The translations under genes were made by a program, and so were the position numbers. Below the pieces are notes generated by a model, which worked only from the letters and a program-made list of their open reading frames with translations, ran no database searches and was not told the origin of the DNA. A stretch of DNA of 64,000 nt, from assembly GCA_016858145.1 (NCBI GenBank), contig JAEHOE010000115.1, forward strand, positions 364,069-428,068, given 5' to 3'. Shown here in pieces: positions 52,637 to 64,000 of this stretch; the first letter of the stretch is position 1; each line of letters begins with the position of its first letter. The stretch is from Edaphochlamys debaryana (Eukaryota > Chlorophyta > Chlorophyceae > Chlamydomonadales).

Positions 52637-52975
52637 CTAAGGGTACCCCTGCCGCATCCAGCCCCCCCCCTCACGAAACAGGATATCCGCCCCTTTAAAC
52701 CAGCGAGGCGCCAGGCCCTTGGCTTGCAGCTCATCGAAGATAGGCTTCCGCTCCTTCCTCAGCGCCCTGCCGAGCGCGTTGAGGTAGGGCGTCACCACCA
52801 CCCCGCTCACCACCCGCACCTCCTTCGCCCTGCGCCGAAACTCAGCCCGCTGTGCTGCCGTTACCCCGACAACCACATTCCACCCCCCCTCCCCCTTCCA
52901 GCTCCGCTGGACGGTAGCCTGGAGCTCAGTGCGCCCCGAAAAGCCCAGCCTCGACAGGTCTCCCGACCGCAAGCA
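52637..52975 (-). pseudogene. Retroelement ORF1-like C-terminal domain, 5'-truncated
   Basis: The minus strand reads SGDLSRLGFSGRTELQATVQ, SWKGEGGWNVVVGVTAAQ, RAEFRRRAKEVRVVSGVVV, LGRALRKERKPIFDELQAKG and RWFKGADILFREGGGWMRQ to a stop at 52637. It is the same module as 5900-6372 but without frameshifts. Nothing of the element precedes residue 1, which fits 5' truncation during target-primed reverse transcription. Confidence 0.6.
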
Positions 52976-53085
52976 GCAGCTTGTCGCATCTAGATACTGC
53001 TATTGCCCACGGCACATGCAGCAGGTAGCTCGCTGCTCCTGTAAATCTTCACGCTGCTGACAAGTCCCCACAATCACGTTCCCGA

Positions 53086-53255
53086 GTCTCCTCGATAGCC
53101 GCCCGCTCCGGTGTCCTGGAGCGCTGGAGCGCTGGAGCGTGTTGCAGCGTGTTGAGCTGCTTGGAGAGCTGCAGCGTGTTGCGCTGGAGCTGCCCAGGCG
53201 TGCAGCGCTGGAGCTGCCCAGGCGTTGGGTCGTGACAGTGTGTGTGCGGTCAGCT
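53086..53255 (-). repeat. Imperfect repeat related to the gag leader of the retroelement
   Basis: On the minus strand AGCTCAACACGCTGCA and GCGCTCCAGGACACCGGAGC occur, as at 41057-41110. Internal GCTGGAGCTGCCCAGGCGT units are tandem. It is probably a piece of a second element in inverse orientation. Confidence 0.5.
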
Positions 53256-53811
53256 GGCCGTTTCTTGGCTCCGGGCTGTGGTGCCCAACTCCCAAAACTA
53301 CCCTCTCCGTTTGCCGCCTGGTGTCGAGCTAGATAGCTGCACGCGGGATGGGTCCGAGTGGGATGGGCTTCCCTCTGCCGTACAGCCACCAGCCCTACAA
53401 ACACCCCTCTGTTGGCACTGATTCTTTCCCCCGGCATAGCACACACACCGCATTACAGCTTATTGCAACTGCTACTACGGCTCACACAGCTTCTTCTTCA
53501 CTACCTCCAGGTGAATTGCTCTTCTGGCATCGGGACCGCGGCCATTTGCACGCACTCCGCCGGGGACCTCGACACCATGAGGGGCTCAGGAAAGTAGGCT
53601 TCCAATAAGGGCCGTCGCGCGCTTCCCATAGCATGCCCATGCATGCTAGCCGCTCTCAGCTGCATCCCCGACTACATCGTCTGCGCGTACCGCTCCGTGT
53701 AGTGCTAGAAAGCCCCATTGCTTGTGTGCTACGCGGGGGCTATGCCGCCTCCCCCTGCCCAACCCCCTCGGTCGTGGCGGCCTGCGTCGCTCTACGCTCA
53801 TGCCCGGCGAG

Positions 53812-54060
53812 TCACCGTTGATGTCGCTTGATGACTCCCAGCGCAACCCCCACAGCCACGCCTGAGACACGAAGGGCCAGAGTCGCGAAGGCCCCATGTA
53901 ACGCCTCCAACGCCGCGAGCCTTAACTGGCAGCGCAGCCAGGGGGATGATGTGGCTGGTTGCATGACCAGAAGGGCGCAGATCAACACAGATACCGCAAT
54001 ATCGTACGACAGGGGTGGCATCCCTCCCATATAAGTCTTCGCCGGCTTGTAGTCAGGCAT
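53812..54060 (-). CDS. Hypothetical small membrane-protein-like ORF
   Basis: An ATG at 54060-54058 opens 82 codons: MPDYKPAKTYMGGMPPLSYD, then hydrophobic runs (IAVSVLICALLVM; AFATLALRVSGVAVGVALGVI) and a basic end. No homologue is recognised and no neighbouring exons were found, so it may be chance. Confidence 0.2.
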   Translation of the reverse strand: MPDYKPAKTYMGGMPPLSYDIAVSVLICALLVMQPATSSPWLRCQLRLAALEALHGAFATLALRVSGVAVGVALGVIKRHQR

Positions 54061-54482
54061 TCCAGTGAGCGTGGTCACACGGGCCAAAGGCGTTCTCGCG
54101 GCTACGTTAGGCGGCGTTCCCGGGCGTTCACACCGGGGCGAACCCTATTCACACGCGACGTGCTGACACTCCCGAACCCCAATGACTGGATAAGCTTCCA
54201 TCCAGTCGCCATAGCCTGTCCAATGCTTCCGCAGGGCCTAGAACCGCAGCACACACACCATGTGTATATCAATGGCAGCTGTCGACACCTGTAGCGTGCT
54301 GAGCCATGGCAAGTAAGCTCTTCCATTGCCCAAGGACAACCATTGATAACGCGTTCAAGTCCCGAAGTCGCAAAGTCGCGACAGACTGGTCGCAATCTGC
54401 GCGCCATCTGTTCTACAAATTATCAGAGTGCTATGAGCAATGTCGGCGATATGAGGGATACAGCGTGGAGTACGGTTGGCCA

Positions 54483-54528
54483 CGAACCCCGCTCTAACCC
54501 CCGGGCAGCGGGGTTCATGCGGGGTTCG
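54483..54528. repeat. GAACCCC inverted repeat
   Basis: CGAACCCCGC (54483-54492) pairs with GCGGGGTTCG (54519-54528). Further GAACCC copies follow to 54547. Confidence 0.7.
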
Positions 54529-55912
54529 ACACGAACCCGACGAACCCCCTCAGCTCGCATTCGCCGATAGATTACCAGGGGCCCGCCAGCAGGCAGCCCG
54601 GGGCACACCTGCAGCTGCCCAGCCGTCGGTGGGGCGTCCAACGTCCAAGCAGAGCCTCAAATCGCTCTAGCGCAAGCAGCCCGTCCTTCGCGACGGCGAG
54701 CTAAGAGCACTATCGTAGCCCTGGTCCTCCGGACCCAAGAGGTGCAGTACGCTCCGGTCCAGCGCCGGAGCGCACGGGGGAAGGGGGCTGCCCAGGCGGC
54801 AGGGCGGCCCGCTCAGCCCGGACAGCGCAGAGCGCGTCCCAGCAGCGCACGCACGGCCATTCCGACAGAGGTGAGAGAAGCAAGGGCCATAATCCACCAG
54901 GGCTTCGAGGTACCTGGCCTCAACGGAGGGAAGGTGCCCGAACGATTGAAGGCATTGAAGGCCCAGCGCGGTGGAGCCTCGGCAGCAGCAGGGGCAGGCC
55001 GACCCGGACCCATGCAGGGTGTTTAGGTAGCACCCGTTGGGAAGCTAGAATGCGACTCGCGTGCAAGCACCCAGCAGGAACTGCGCCGCCGCCAGCACCG
55101 CTTGGCCGCCAAGCCTTGGCGGCCCTGCACGTGCTCCACGGGGGCAGCAGCCCCAAGCCGCCAACCGCAGGGGGCAGGCGGTCAAGCGGCCGCCCAGTCA
55201 GCTGCTGAAGGCAGGCCTCGAGTTGGTCAGGACGACTCGGCGTCGCTGCCCCGCCGAAGGCGGACAGCAGGAGGAGGTGCAGCAGACGCCGCTCCCCCAC
55301 AGGCCCCACAGGCCCCACCGGCCTGCGTAGTCCGCGGAAACACCCTACGCCACAACCAAGCGCTTCGCTTCGTTGATATCTTCTTATACCGCTCCCCTTG
55401 GCAGGGCAGCGGAGGACGGCGATGCGGGGCCGCACATGGCAGCGGGTGAGGGCAGATGAGGCACGGCGCGCTGGCGGGGGAGCCGGGCGCCGCTGCCTCA
55501 ACCAATCGACTCACGCAGCTTCCGCCGTCGAGGCGGCGGCGGTCTCCTCCGCTAAGCAGAGCAAGAGGCGCTGCCGGGCAGCAGTGCTGAGGAGGGCAGG
55601 CCACGACCCGAAACACCTGAGATCTGCAGCGCGGGCCCCCATCGCAGCAGAGCGGCGGGGTCTTGGAGGGGGCCGCCAGGGCCGCCACGACCATGTGGCG
55701 ATCGGCAGGGCTTTGAACAGGAGTGCTAGGCAAGCGAGTGCACAATGGCACGGCCTGGGGACCCAGTCGCCTCCTCCCAGGGCATGGAAGGCAGGAAAGC
55801 TCGTTCGCAATTTACTGTGGTGCCTCCGGCGGTTACCTTGGACAGTCGTCGGATCGGCCGGGCGGGGACGGGCGCAAGGTCCGAAGTCACCGGTGACAGG
55901 ATACGGGATGAT

Positions 55913-56204
55913 AGGTGTTTATGCAAGTTCAGTTATAGATGAGCTCCGACAGCCCTTGCTCCGACAGCCCTTGTGCCTGTGTGCAACCGCCGCGCCCACG
56001 TCAGGAAGCCGGGGATAGCCGATACGGGCTGAGCCCGCGGGGCTGACGTAGGGCACGCTTGGCTCAGGAGCGCTGGGTTGGGTGGAGGCGGCGGAAGGCA
56101 TCCTCGTTGCCGGGGCAGGACTGGCGTCGGCAAAGGCGGCAGCCACGGGTCCGTCTGGATGCGCAAAGTGGGGCCCACGCTTGGGAGCCAGACTCGGCCG
56201 CGGC
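55913..56204 (+). repeat. 292-bp dispersed repeat, copy 2
   Basis: Same length and strand as 35728-36019, with about ten substitutions. Right flank CAGTTAGGAAAC differs from copy 1. Confidence 0.9.
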
Positions 56205-57446
56205 CAGTTAGGAAACGCACCTATCTGTGGTTTGTTCGCAACAGGAAGAGGATGTAAAATAAATCATGAATGGCGGTGTGTTCGCATGAGCCCCTCTGTA
56301 ACACGCATAGGGGCGGCACGTGCCCCTCAAGGGGGCAGACGTGCGTAACAGCTCACGCAGTTGGCTTAGCAGGCGGGGACAGGGCGGCAGTGCGCTCACG
56401 CCGGTGGGCAGGGCCAGACACAGGCAGGCAGGCAGCGGCGGGCGGGGGCAAACACAGGCACACACAGAAGCCAAAGCAAGGTGCAATCCAAAGGCGCACA
56501 TACACGGCCCTACACGGCTGGAAAGCGCCGTGGCCACCCAACAGTCCCCAACGGCAACCGCAAACAGTAAACGGCTTTCACAATTGTAGACAAGAAAGGT
56601 AGTCAATTGCTTACGCAATAGCAGCAACTACAATGAGAAACACGCGTGAGCGGGGGCTCCGACGGGTCTCGCGGGGTTGGGGCCGGTGATCCGGTCCGGG
56701 GCGTGCGGAAGCGTCTCTCGCACGCGGGGAACCATAATATGGTCCCAAACGTGCGAAAGCCGCTTAACCCGCAAGACAGCCCGCTAAGCACCCAACAAGC
56801 CATCATGAATGCTCCCAGGTCGATACGGGGCTGCAATCAAGCGCAGCGGCGGTCGGCTGGTGTGCGCACTGCGCTGGGATGCGGTTTGACTTCTGCGGGC
56901 CTGCCGGGGCGCGAGCCCCTAGCCGACGACGCTGCTATGCACACACGAGGGCGAAGGATAGTGCGGCTACAAGGGCGTCTGCACCCCCGCGAGCAAGAAT
57001 CATCGTGCTGCAGCGGTGCTCGACTCCTGGCAGTGCGCAAGGTGCAGCAAGCGCTGGCACCAGCAGCATGTAGAGTGCTAGCCTGGCAGCGACTCTAACG
57101 CGACAGCGTCGCTGCTATTGCGGTCAAACTGTCGTCTGGAGGACGCATCCCCCCGGACTTGGACAGCTTGCGCCCAGAACGGAGCAAGAGTGCATTGCCT
57201 ATATGTGCTCAACACGCCAAACGTTTCTTGCACCAGTCGGCCAGCCCTTCGGTTGAGGCACAGACCCGCCCATGCCCATGCACTCGAGTGTACCCGAACG
57301 CCGCTGCGTACCCACAGGTCCCACACCACATGCCCCCTGACAACTCAAGGCATATTACCGTAGGCTATACTGCATCTCCCAGCTAGCCCGGCCAAACACA
57401 CTCTGGCGTAACTGGCGATGGCACGGCCCAAGAGGCCCTGACTACA

Positions 57447-60400
57447 ATGTCAGCTTCGGGCGATGATTCGAGCTATGAAGCTGAAAGTTGCTCCAGCAGC
57501 GATGACGCCGACATGGACGACCTGGAAACGGAGGTTGAGGATGCCGCACAGAATGCCGACACCTCGCTTGCCCGCAAACTTCAGCAAGTGGCTGATCACT
57601 TCCGAGACGCCCTGGAGGCCGTGGAGACAATGAAGGAGCAGACTTCCACAGACACGCAGCTCCTGCGCCAAGCCATGGCAAAGAAAGCTGACAGACTCCT
57701 CCATGTCGCCCTAAAGGCCAAGGCGCTAGCTAAAGTAGAAGCCGCTACTGGCGTCAACGCTACCAGCGGCGTCGAGGCTGCTGCCCACACCGATGCGGGT
57801 GGTGCGGCCGCTGCGGGCGGGGAAGCAGCTGAGGGCGGAGGTGGCGGGGACGGTACCAACGCGGATGGTGCAGGCGCCGCTCCCGGCAGCGGCGCCGATG
57901 ACGGCAGTGGCGACCGTGCTGGCGACGCCGCCTGCCCTGAGGACGGCTCCCAACCTCCGCCTGGAGGCAGCGGCAGCGGGGGGCCTGAGGGCGTCGAGGC
58001 CATCAAGAAGGCCCAGATAGCCGCCGATCGCCAAATTTACCGGTATATGGGGTTGATCAGAAAATATATCAAGAAGATCATTGAGACGCATCCGAAACTG
58101 GGAAGGGGCGCATTGGCGTCGCCTGCGTGACGTCACGACGGGTGGCTTATCGCCGCAGTGGGCCCAGCTCCAAGGGCAAGGAAAACCCCATGACGCCCGC
58201 TTTCATGCCAGCGGCGGTCAAAGAGCTGATGCAAACCATGACGCTGGACGAGCTCAAAGCCCTTAACAACGGCAACGGCGACACCAAGGTGTACGAGGCT
58301 CTGGTGGGCTTGCTCTGCCAGGCGATCGGGTCCACGATACCGCCCGTGGTTGGCGAAGGTGCGTCCAATGGAAGGGGTCGAGGGGGCAGGGGTCGAGGGG
58401 GCAGGCTTTGCGGATAGAGCTTCCGCCAATGTAGCCCCTTTCCCGACCTCTATGACATTGCAGACTGTGCCCTGCTGCTTGCATGCAGAGCTGGAGGCAG
58501 ATGGGGTCGTGGCGGTCTACACGGAGGCGTGCAAGACATGCCCCCCCATACGGCGGCTAATCACCCTCTTCAAGGGTGTCCTGAAGCGGGTGGACAACGC
58601 AGGGCTCACCGCCAGCGGCAGCACTCGCGAGGGTCCTGGCAGCGGTAACAATGGGGCTGGCGGTGGAGGCAGCAGGTCTGACGGCAGCCAGGCGGAAGCT
58701 GGCCTGCCCACTGGCTTGGCTGCCGCCGCCAACCTGGCCACCGCGGCAGGGGTGAGCAAGAAACGGATACAGGCAGCCTCCTGCACTGTTCCGTGCTAGC
58801 CGAAGGAATGTCCAGCGGGGCTTTCATCCTCCCCTGCAACAGCTGTGCTCTGCTGAAAGTGCCTGCCTCTCGTCCTGTATGACGACGCTTGCCTCAGCTG
58901 CCCCCTCCCACACACACATGCACTCCCCCTGCCCCGTTCACAGGAGCCGCAAGACCCCGTCGTGCCCCCTCCGCCGCCGGGCCCGCCTCCTTCCAACATG
59001 GGACCGGGCGGGGGGCACGGCAGTGCCGCGGCTGGCACGAGCAGCGCGGGCCTTGGCGGTAGCAGCGGTGGCGGGGTTGGCCAAACGGGTGGTGGCGGTG
59101 AGGTCGACGGCGAGGGCGGCCACAGGGGCACCGCCGGCCTCCAGCCGGGCCCACGCCCCTCAGCCGCGCCCAGCGACCAGCCGCCGCCTGCGTCCGCCTC
59201 CGTGCAGGTGCGTTCAAGGGGCCACTCGCAGTCTAGCGGGGCTGGCTTCATCTCCACCGACAGCTGTGCTCCCCCTCAGCATGCCTGCCTTGCTTGCGTT
59301 CTGCGCGGCTACCTGTGTCACGGCTCCCTCCCTCTGCCCCTTCCGCAGGCGCCTCAAGTCCCCAGCGCGCCCCCTCCGCCGCCGGGCCCGCACACCGCCA
59401 CGGGACCGGGCGGGGGGCACGGCAGCGCCACGGCTGGCACGGGCAGCGCGGGCCTTGGCGCCGGCGGCGGTGGCGGAGGAGGCCAATCGGGCGGTGGCGG
59501 TCTGGGCGACGGAGACGGTGGCCACAGGGGCACCGCCGGCCTCCAGCCGGGCCCACAGGCCAGGGCCGCGCCCAGCGCCCAGGACAACGCAGGGCTCACC
59601 GCCAGCGGCAGCACTCGCGAGGGGCCTGGCAGCGGTAACAATGGGCTGGCGGTGGAGGCAGCAGGTCTGACGGCAGCCAGGCGGAAGCTGGCCTGCTGGA
59701 CACCGTGTGCCCCGAGCTGCCACCGCCAGAGAGCGGGAACGATTACAGCAAGGCGCAGTGCAACACGATCTTCCCCATGCTGATTCGAGCCGCGTGTTCA
59801 ACCCTGTTCCTCAAGACGCTGATGTACGACTGCCTTGCCCAATACCGTGACACGGAGAAGGAGAGCAGTACCTGGAGCAAGATGCCGGGAACACTCGACA
59901 CGCTTGTGGACGCTTTTAAGGTCGAAGGCTATGTTCCCGGCACGTCCCTGCAGCAGCTCTCAGCAGCGGAGGGATCTGGCGGCGGTGGCAACACGGGCAC
60001 GGGCCGGAGTGGTCAGCGGGGGCGAGGCCGTGGCACACGAGTTGTGCAGGAAACACGTGGGCGCAGCAGCTCAGGCGGGCGCAACCGTGGCCACTCGAAA
60101 GGGCGCTCGAGAAAACGAGGCATGGCGGACCACTTTGGCGACCTGGTGGCGGAACAGGTAACCTTAACAAGAATCCATAACGGCGAAAGTTGCCCACCTG
60201 TGCAGCGTAAGCCGTGATGTGTTTAGGCTTGCTTTGCTGCGTTCTGCGCGGCTACCTGTGTCACGGCTCCCTCCCCCTGCCCCTTCCGCAGGCGCCTCAA
60301 GTCCCCAGCGCGCCCCCTCCGCCGCCGGGCCCGCACACCGCCACGGGACCGGGCGGGGGGCACGGCAGCGCCACGGCTGGCACGGGCAGCGCGGGCCTTG

Positions 60401-63400
60401 GCGCCGGCGGCGGCGGCGGAGGAGGCCAATCGGGCGGTGGCGGTCTGGGCGACGGCGACGGTGGCCACAGGGGCACCGCCGGCCTCCAGCCGGGCCCACA
60501 GGCCAGGGCCGCGCCCAGCGCCCAGCCGCCGCCTGCGTCCGCCTCCGTGCAGGTGCGTTCAGGGGGCCGCTGGCAGTCTAGCTAGCGGGGCTGGCTTCAT
60601 CTCCACCGACAGCTGTGCTCCCCCTCAGCATGCCTGCCTGCATCTCGGCCTGCAGCGGTGCTCCGGTTGTGCTGATACCCCATCGGTCTTGTTGTCCCTG
60701 TCGGTTGCAGGTCGCTTCCGGAGCCGTTGTGCCGCCTCAGCCTTGCGCTATCTGCTCGGATTCGACATGCGGTGGCCCTCTCGGCCCCATGCTATCCTGT
60801 TTGTGCGGTCGCAGCCGTGCCCATACCGCTTGCGCCCGTGATGAGCCTGGTGGCGTGTACCGGTGCAAGGGTTGCACCCGCCTGCCCTGGGCCAATCACT
60901 TATCCTCTATTCCAGAAGACGACGTCCACGCTGGGCCTCTAACTACGCCACCCCCGCATCCAGCAGCAACCTGGGCGGAAGCGGCCGGGGACAACACCCT
61001 CCGGCAGTGCGCGCCGGAAGCTCCCTCGGGTGGCGGATGACCACGCTTGCGAGCTATGCAAGGACACGAGCTCAGACGAGAGCGGGCCCCTGGGAGCGCT
61101 GCTCCTGTGTGATACCCAACTTCCTGAGGGCGGCGTGTGCAACAAGGGCTACCACGTGACGTGCCTGGGCTTGGCTAAGAAGCCGCGGGGGAAATGGTTC
61201 TGCCCCCAGTGCGCACCGGTAGGTCTTATCTCTTGAGCAACTGCCCTTCCTGCTCGCTCCGTGACATGCATACTCAACACCTGCAGGCCGCTGCAGCTGG
61301 CTTGGACACTCGCCCAACAACGGCAGAACCCGCTGACTCTTGCGGGAGGTCTGCAGGCGGGCCAACCACGCGTGCAATGAAGCGAAGGGCAGAACAGGTG
61401 ATGTGACACCGCCCTTTCCTCTCAAATTCACCCGACTCTCCTTGCCAGGACACGCCTCAGCTTACAAGTTGTTACTGCACCCTTACAGGGTGAGACGGCC
61501 CAGCCAGCGCCTGCCTACAGGAGCACCGCCGGCCTCCAGCCGGGCCCACGCCCCTCAGCCGCGCCCAGCGCCCAGCCGCTGCCTGCGTCCGCCTCCGTGC
61601 AGGTGCGTTCAAGGGGCCGCTCGCGGTCTAGCGGGGCTGGCTTCATCTCCACCGACAGCTGTGCTCCCCCCTCAGCATGCCTGCCTTGCTTGCGTTCTGC
61701 GCGGCTACCTGTGTCACGGCTCCCTCCCCCTGCCCCTTCCGCAGGCGCCTCAAGACCCCAGCGCGCCCCCTCCGCCGCCGGGCCCGCCGCCCGCCGCCAC
61801 GGAACCGGGCGAGGGATTCAGCGGCGCTGGGGCTGGCACGAGCACCGCGGGGCTCGACAGCGGCGGTCTAGGAGGGCAGGGCGGCTTCCAGGTTAGTTGG
61901 TCTCCTTTGCATGCGCCCATCGCCTAGAGTGTTAGGGTCGGACGCAGGGTTAGCCTATGCGGTTGCCTTGATTCTTCCTTTGTGTAGGGCATGACGGGTG
62001 AAGAGACATGGCTCTTCAACGCTAGGCTCGCAAGGACCATCGAAGCTGCGGACGCGGCCCTTCAGGCCGGGGAGAAGAAGAAGGGGAGGCGGCAGAAGAA
62101 GAGCCCACCGCTGCGAGAAACGCTCAGAGGCGAATGGCGTGGGGTGAGTCCAGTACCAGAGCAGCGAGACTTTTCAATGAGTTAAAACGTGCAAACACAC
62201 ATTGCAGACGTATGGAGACCACTGTGAAAGGGTGGCTGAAGAAGCAGCGGAGGCAGCAGCACGTGCGGATGTGCCGAAGGAGGAACGCCCCGCGCAGGAG
62301 TACAATCCGTTCGATGCCACACCTCGTAAGTGAGCACAGCCGCGTTGAAAGTTTTCCTATCTAACGAGATGTATGTTGTGTCGTCGGCAGTGTCGCCCCT
62401 TGACGACGACTCCAAGCGTTTCCTCGGATTGCCGCTTCAAGCAGCATGCGACTCTGCCTCTGGTAGCGGGGAGGTCGCCGCCGGCCTCCAGCCGGGCCCA
62501 CGCCCCTCAGCCGCGCCCAGCGACCAGCCGCCGCCTGCGTCCGCCTCCGTGCAGGTGCGTTCAAGGGGCCGCTCGCGGTCTAGCGGGGCTGGCTTCATCT
62601 CCACCGACAGCTGTGCTCCCCCCTCAGCATGCCTGCCTTGCTTGCGTTCTGCGCGGCTTCCTGTGTCACGGCTCCCTCCCCCTGCCCCTTCCGCAGGCGC
62701 CTCAAGTCCCCAGCGCGCCCCCTCCGCCGCCGGGCCCGCACACCGCCACGGGACCGGGCGGGGGGCACGGCAGCGCCACGGCTGGCACGAGCAGCGGGGG
62801 CCTTGGCGCCGGCGGCGGCGGAGGAGGAGGAGGCCAATCGGGCGGTGGCGGTCTGGGCGACGGCGACGGTGGCCACAGGGGCACCGCCGGCCTCCAGCCG
62901 GACCCACGCCCCTCAGCCGCGCCCAGCGACCAGCCGCCGCCTGCGTCCGCCTCCGTGCAGGTGCGTTCAAGGGGCCGCTTGGAGTCTAGCGGGGCTGGCT
63001 TCATCTCCACCGACAGCTGTGCTCCCCCCTCAGCATGCCTGCCTTGCTTGCGTTCTGCGCGGCTACCTGTGTCACGGCTCCCTCCCCCTGCCCCTTCCGC
63101 AGGCGCCTCGAGTCCCCAGCGCGCCCCCTCCGCCGCCGGGCCCGCACACCGCCACGGGACCGGGCGGGGGGCACGGCAGCGCCACGGCTGGCACGAGCAG
63201 CGGGGGCCTTGGCGCCGGCGGCGGCGGCGGAGGAGGCCAATCGGGCGGTGGCGGTCTGGGCGACGGCGACGGTGGCCACAGGGGCACCGCCGGCCTCCAG
63301 CCGGACCCATGCCCCTCAGCCGCGCCCAGCGCCCAGCCGCCGCCTGCGTCCCGCCTCCGTGCAGGTGCGTTCAAGGGGCCGCTTGGAGTCTAGCGGGGCT

Positions 63401-64000
63401 GGCTTCATCTCCACCGACAGCTGTGCTCCCCCTCAGCATGCCTGCCTTGCTTGCGTTCTGCGCGGCTACCTGTGTCACGGCTCCCTCCCCCTGCCCCTTC
63501 CGCAGGCGCCTCAAGTCCCCAGCGCGCCCCCTCCGCCGCCGGGCCCGCACACCGCCACGGGACCGGGCGGGGGGCACGGCAGCGCCACGGCTGGCACGAG
63601 CAGCGGGGGCCTTGGCGCCGGCGGCGGCGGCGGAGGAGGCCAATCGGGCGGTGGCAGTCTGGGCGACGGCGACGGTGGCCACAGGGGCACCGCCGGCCTC
63701 CAGCCGGACCCACGCCCCTCAGCCGCGCCCAGCGACCAGCCGCCGCCTGCGTCCGCCTCCGTGCAGGTGCGTTCAAAGGGCCGCTTGGAGTCTAGCGGGG
63801 CTGGCTTCATCTCCACCGACAGCTGTGCTCCCCCTCAGCATGCCTGCCTGCTTGCGTTCTGCGCGGCTTCCTGTGTCACGGCTCCCTCCCCCTGCCCCTT
63901 CCGCAGGCGCCTCAAGTCCCCAGCGCGCCCCCTCCGCCGCCGGGCCGCACACCGCCACGGGACGGGCGGGGGGCACGGCAGGCGCCACGGCTGGCACGAG
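57447..64000 (+). CDS. PHD-finger protein with amplified Gly/Pro-rich exons (3' end outside window)
   Basis: Exons I can place: 57447 to ~58126; ~58159-58358; 58489-58751; 58944-59207; 59349-60157; 60292-60552; 60711 to ~61020; ~61030-61218; 61287-61397; 61489-61602; 61745-61891; 61988-62143; 62208-62325; 62391-62554; 62697-62960; 63103-63364; 63506-63766; 63907 onward. The N-terminus is acidic (MSASGDDSSYEAESCSSSDD) and helical. A basic Arg/Gly region (59990-60120) precedes two zinc fingers: CAICSDSTCGG to YRCKGC (60741-60870) and ACELCKDTSSDESG to WFCPQC (61042-61212), both PHD-like. Much of the rest is PPPPPGP and GGGGGGGQSGGGG sequence from a repeated exon. Phases agree for most joins; exons 1-2 and 7-8 need a frameshift or an unseen short intron. 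PHD fingers suggest histone-tail reading. A mobile-element gene is possible; I do not recognise the family. Confidence 0.55.
58596..58705 (+). repeat. Internal duplication within the PHD gene, copy 1 (partner 59580-59697)
   Basis: GGACAACGCAGGGCTCACCG to GCGGAAGCTGGCCTGC occurs in both places. Copy 2 has AATGGGCTGG where copy 1 has AATGGGGCTGG, a one-base loss that shifts the frame. Confidence 0.9.
58944..64000 (+). repeat. Amplified exon-plus-intron module (~403 bp)
   Basis: Each full unit is an exon of about 261-264 bases (from GCGCCTCAAGTCCCC to GCCTCCGTGCAG) and an intron of 140-142 bases (GTGCGTTCAAGG to CCCCTTCCGCAG). Exon starts at 62697, 63103, 63506 and 63907 form a head-to-tail array. 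Earlier full or partial units start at 58944, 59349, 60292 and 61745, and partial exon ends occur at 61521-61602 and 62474-62554. Introns are nearly as similar as exons, so whole genomic units were copied. Confidence 0.9.

Larger units (their letters stand above)
52042..57446. other. Spacer after the retroelement with element debris
   Basis: It holds a 24-bp palindrome that may mark an LTR edge (52283-52306), a minus-strand ORF1-like fragment (52637-52975), a minus-strand repeat related to the gag leader (53086-53255), a weak membrane ORF (53812-54060), GAACCCC inverted repeats (54483-54528) and the second 292-bp repeat copy. From 56205 to 57446 I see nothing recognisable apart from the leader of the next gene. 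Confidence 0.45.

Noticed and set aside
54515..54545. tRNA-like GGTTCGA box
   Set aside because: No acceptor stem, A box or cloverleaf could be drawn. The motif belongs to the local GAACCCC inverted repeats.
56728..56755. Apparent palindrome around ACCATAATATGGT
   Set aside because: Its halves are not exact complements once checked base by base.
62437..62970. Minus-strand open frames across the 403-bp repeats
   Set aside because: They are mirror frames of the Gly/Pro-rich exons and run through splice sites.
62697..64000. CRISPR-like array
   Set aside because: Units are about 400 bp, contiguous and without unique spacers; they are exon-intron repeats in a eukaryotic gene.

Overview
The window reads as nuclear DNA of a chlamydomonadalean (volvocine-type) green alga. 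The evidence is very high GC, short GT-AG introns every 100-200 coding bases, TGTAA polyadenylation motifs after at least two genes, a plant-type plastid KAS I with a transit-peptide-like N-terminus, a probable ciliary protein and Golgi-type glycan enzymes. No rRNA, tRNA, CRISPR array or bacterial operon was recognised.

Layout. 76-4660 (+): last 17 visible exons of a ubiquitin-activating enzyme E1. 4661-10658: gene-poor spacer with a decayed retroelement fragment, a minisatellite and a 148-bp tandem duplication. 10659-12700 (+): type II membrane GT23/FUT8-like fucosyltransferase. 13833-19546 (-): complete 13-exon KAS I, convergent with the previous gene. 19547-26372: repeats and one orphan membrane ORF. 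26373-27695 (+): membrane-anchored SAM methyltransferase, of which a 920-bp piece (introns included) recurs at 30466-31385. 29104-29631: hAT-like MITE with an 8-bp target duplication. 32969-35293 (+): nine-exon probable ciliary protein. 36827-39825 (+): nine-exon sulfotransferase. 41044-52041 (+): giant Ty3/Gypsy-like retroelement. 52042-57446: element debris and dispersed repeats. 57447-64000 (+): PHD-finger gene built partly from a tandemly amplified exon-intron module, running off the window.

The most unusual object is the Ty3/Gypsy-like element. Its pol frame stays open for about 2.9k codons. Beyond protease, reverse transcriptase, RNase H and integrase it appears to hold a degenerate cytosine-C5 DNA methyltransferase-like domain between RNase H and integrase, a canonical PHD finger after the integrase, and a second Rossmann methyltransferase-like domain at the C-terminus. 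The gag part carries three frame breaks.

The host genes form no operon. The fucosyltransferase, methyltransferase and sulfotransferase are all N-terminally membrane-anchored, which suits secretory-pathway glycan modification, but linkage alone does not show shared function. Exon boundaries were read by eye from splice consensus and reading phase. For the fucosyltransferase, KAS I, ciliary gene, sulfotransferase and visible E1, the exon lengths sum to whole codons.
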